From NCBI RefSeq assembly GCF_000413935.1, contig NZ_KE340382.1, forward strand, positions 62,001 to 126,000: a stretch of DNA of 64,000 nt, read 5' to 3'. A model generated the notes under the pieces. The model worked only from the letters and a program-made list of their open reading frames with translations. It searched no databases and was not told where the DNA came from. A program made the translations under genes and the position numbers. Source of the stretch: Acinetobacter colistiniresistens. Lineage in GTDB: Bacteria > Pseudomonadota > Gammaproteobacteria > Pseudomonadales > Moraxellaceae. Shown piece by piece: positions 62,320 through 64,000 of the stretch (positions within the stretch are counted from its first letter, which is position 1; each line of letters opens with the position of its first letter).

Positions 62320-62928
62320 ATGAAGCCTAATCCTATTAAAAAGTCTGAAGCGAAACGCTTACACATTCTTAACACTAGTTCAGACCTGATTTTGCATAAA
62401 GGTTTTACCGGTGTAGGATTACAGGAAATTTTACAGAGCTGTGAGATCCCCAAAGGCTCGTTTTATCATTATTTCCAATCCAAGGAAGCTTTCGGATGTG
62501 AATTGGTACAGCATTATGTAGACAATTACCAAGTCCGTTTAAATGATGTATGGCGTAGCGATAAATCCCCTTATCAAAAGCTGATTGAGTATTTTAATTT
62601 ATGGATAGAAGATCCTGAAACACAGTGTGGTTGGGCGGATAGCTGTTTAATTGTGAAACTTGCCGCAGAAGTTGCCGATCTATCTGAAGATATGCGCTCC
62701 ATTATGTCCGCTGGCGTCGATGATGTAATCGAACGTATTGCTGGTTTAATTGATTTGGGAAAACAGGATCAGTCTATCCAAGCAGATACTGAGGCCTCGA
62801 CGTTGGCACAAGTACTTTACCAAATGTGGTTAGGTGCAGCATTACTGAGTAAGTTGCAAAAAGATAAAACACCATTACATCAAGCTCTGAGAGCAACTAA
62901 ATTTCTATTAAAAAGTGAAGATTCATAA
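62320..62928 (+). CDS. TetR/AcrR-family regulator
   Basis: This 202-residue protein has an N-terminal HTH: ILHKGFTGVGLQEILQSCEI, then PKGSFYHYFQSKEAFGCELV. The C-terminal ligand-binding domain is helical and contains CGWADSCLIVKLAAEVADLS, including two Cys that could sense electrophiles as in NemR. It is divergent from the oxidoreductase-GST operon and near an Old Yellow Enzyme gene, which suggests an electrophile-response repressor. The ligand is not known. Confidence 0.85.
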   Translation: MKPNPIKKSEAKRLHILNTSSDLILHKGFTGVGLQEILQSCEIPKGSFYHYFQSKEAFGCELVQHYVDNYQVRLNDVWRSDKSPYQKLIEYFNLWIEDPETQCGWADSCLIVKLAAEVADLSEDMRSIMSAGVDDVIERIAGLIDLGKQDQSIQADTEASTLAQVLYQMWLGAALLSKLQKDKTPLHQALRATKFLLKSEDS

Positions 62929-63032
62929 AAATTAGATTAAATATCAATTACATAATTAATGACAGCAGCCCAATAATTACTTATTAATGTGTTGCTATTA
63001 GATCAATTTACAATCCATGAGTATAGCGCACA

Positions 63033-63263
63033 ATGAATTCTCCTTCTAAAGCCCTCATGACTCGTATTTTAGTCGGATATTTAGGCTTATATCCCACACT
63101 ATTACTGGTACTCACTTTATTAAAGCCAATTACTCAGCATCAAAGTTTCCCGATGATGGTGTTGATTGAAGTCATAGTATTAGTGCCAGTAACGCAACTG
63201 ATTTCTTTCCCACTGGCAGGTTGGCTCATTACACAGCTAAAAAATTTTAAGAGCCTGTTTTAA
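63033..63263 (+). CDS. Small two-TM membrane protein (DUF2798-like)
   Basis: This 76-residue protein has two hydrophobic helices (ILVGYLGLYPTLLLVLTLLK; MMVLIEVIVLVPVTQLISFP). The layout fits small DUF2798-type membrane proteins often found next to TetR/oxidoreductase genes. It has no close motif. It lies between the TetR gene and the OYE gene, followed by a strong hairpin. Confidence 0.55.
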   Translation: MNSPSKALMTRILVGYLGLYPTLLLVLTLLKPITQHQSFPMMVLIEVIVLVPVTQLISFPLAGWLITQLKNFKSLF

Positions 63264-63297
63264 GAAGAAATTGTGCTGGCAACAGCAATCCTAAGTC

Positions 63298-63332
63298 GTT
63301 ATTTTGCCAACCACAAAGGTTGGCAAAATAAC
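63298..63332. terminator. Bidirectional terminator
   Basis: GTTATTTTGCCAACC-ACAAA-GGTTGGCAAAATAAC is a perfect 15-bp stem between the small membrane gene and the convergent OYE gene. Confidence 0.8.
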
Positions 63333-63346
63333 TCATTAAGTCAATA

Positions 63347-64000
63347 TTAATCTGCGTAAGCTGGATAATCAATATAGCCTTTTTCCGTCCCACCATACAT
63401 AGTGCTTGCATCTACTGCATTCAATGGCCAGCCATTGGCGATGCGATCGGGTAAATCTGGATTCGCAATAAATGGGCGTCCAAATGCAATTAAATCGGCC
63501 AGCCCTGCCTCTAAAATTCGAGTCCCTCTTTCTGCCGTATATCGACCTGCATAAATAATCCGACCACTGAAAGTGTCTCTGACATCTTTACGAAAATCAT
63601 GAGGAAGTTCTGGTGCATTATCCCAATCAGCTTCTGCAATCGATAAATAGGCAATCCCAACTTCTTCAAGTATTTTTATGGCTTCAATATAAGTCACATG
63701 TGGATCATCTTCAACCAACCCCATGTAAACACGATCTTCCTCTGTACTTTCAAATAGCGGGGCAAAACGCACTCCTAAACGATCTGCACCAACCACCTCA
63801 GCAACTGCCTGTACTACTTCACGTAAAAAACGCAAACGATTGTTTAGTGATCCCCCATATTCATCTTCACGGTGGTTACTATGTGCAGAGATAAATTGAT
63901 TTACCAAATAACCATTTGCACAATGAATTTCAACCCCATCAAAACCAGCAGCCAAGGCATTGCGTGCTGCTTGAGCATAGAGTTGCACTAATTCTTTAAC
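63347..64000 (-). CDS. nemA: Old Yellow Enzyme family alkene reductase (NemA-like), C-terminal part
   Basis: At least 218 codons are in the window and the gene continues beyond the right edge. Motifs include AGFDGVEIHCANGYLVNQF near the beginning, HREDEYGGSLNNR, GVRFAP, and ADLIAFGRPFIANPDLP near the C-terminus, the FMN phosphate-binding part. These enzymes reduce N-ethylmaleimide and other activated alkenes or nitro compounds with NADPH. It fits the electrophile-response setting of the TetR/oxidoreductase/GST genes. Confidence 0.9.
   Translation of the reverse strand, partial: VKELVQLYAQAARNALAAGFDGVEIHCANGYLVNQFISAHSNHREDEYGGSLNNRLRFLREVVQAVAEVVGADRLGVRFAPLFESTEEDRVYMGLVEDDPHVTYIEAIKILEEVGIAYLSIAEADWDNAPELPHDFRKDVRDTFSGRIIYAGRYTAERGTRILEAGLADLIAFGRPFIANPDLPDRIANGWPLNAVDASTMYGGTEKGYIDYPAYAD

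Noticed and set aside
1..64000. CRISPR array, tRNA or rRNA
   Set aside because: No regularly spaced repeats, clover-leaf or rRNA-like sequence was seen on either strand.

Overview
The window is a piece of an Acinetobacter chromosome. Supporting this are a proton-translocating transhydrogenase split into pntA1-pntA2-pntB, the Acinetobacter-type aconitase and RF3 genes, abundant IS3-family elements, and above all a large genomic island in dusA, a favoured integration target in this genus. This assignment is by gene content and protein resemblance only; no database search was possible.

Layout. 1-4403 is backbone: the pnt operon (minus strand), a long non-coding stretch, a RidA-family gene and an MFS exporter. 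4516-47369 is an integrative island of about 42.8 kb. Its left junction is a 14-bp copy of the dusA core (4561-4574) behind the displaced dusA promoter and 5' end. Its right junction is the same 14 bp (47356-47369) inside an intact dusA whose promoter region and first codons now come from the island. A dusA-type tyrosine integrase (46022-47164), a PrtN-like small gene, and repeated GGCGTAAA arm-type motifs sit next to the ends. 48316-64000 is backbone again: an NlpE-like lipoprotein, a CHAP hydrolase, tcdA, an MFS gene, acnA, tatD, two related lipoproteins and prfC. It ends with a gene graveyard (59.6-60.4 kb) and a TetR/oxidoreductase/GST/Old-Yellow-Enzyme cluster.

Island cargo, left to right, mostly on the minus strand. 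(1) A PP2C phosphatase, an FtsK-gamma-like winged-helix protein and two DUF262 proteins, the second with a DUF1524-like HNH end; an IS3-family element (8472-9780) splits the first DUF262 gene after codon 3. (2) A type III restriction-modification operon, mod-res-DUF6035-like nuclease-fic, in which mod is broken by a second IS3-family element (17634-18903). (3) A three-gene ABC-ATPase conflict system (ABC-3C type), 19382-23577. (4) Relics of an AlpA regulator and of a second recombination-module gene. (5) A 1690-residue NERD-kinase-kinase-SF1-helicase protein with a translationally overlapping winged-helix partner, the best candidate for an incompletely described defence system. (6) A recombination module: metal-binding hydrolase-like protein, YqaJ nuclease, DUF932 protein and zinc-ribbon protein. 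(7) A solitary two-TM protein, a four-gene lipoprotein/membrane operon, and a YaaW/UPF0174 two-gene operon. (8) A replication/maintenance-like end: YagK/YfjJ (inovirus Gp2-like) protein, a stem-loop-rich intergenic region, a winged-helix protein, two unknown genes, the PrtN-like gene and the integrase.

The island is visibly more A/T-rich than its flanks. It reads as a mobile defence island in which at least two systems have been hit by insertion sequences. No tRNA, rRNA or CRISPR array was seen.
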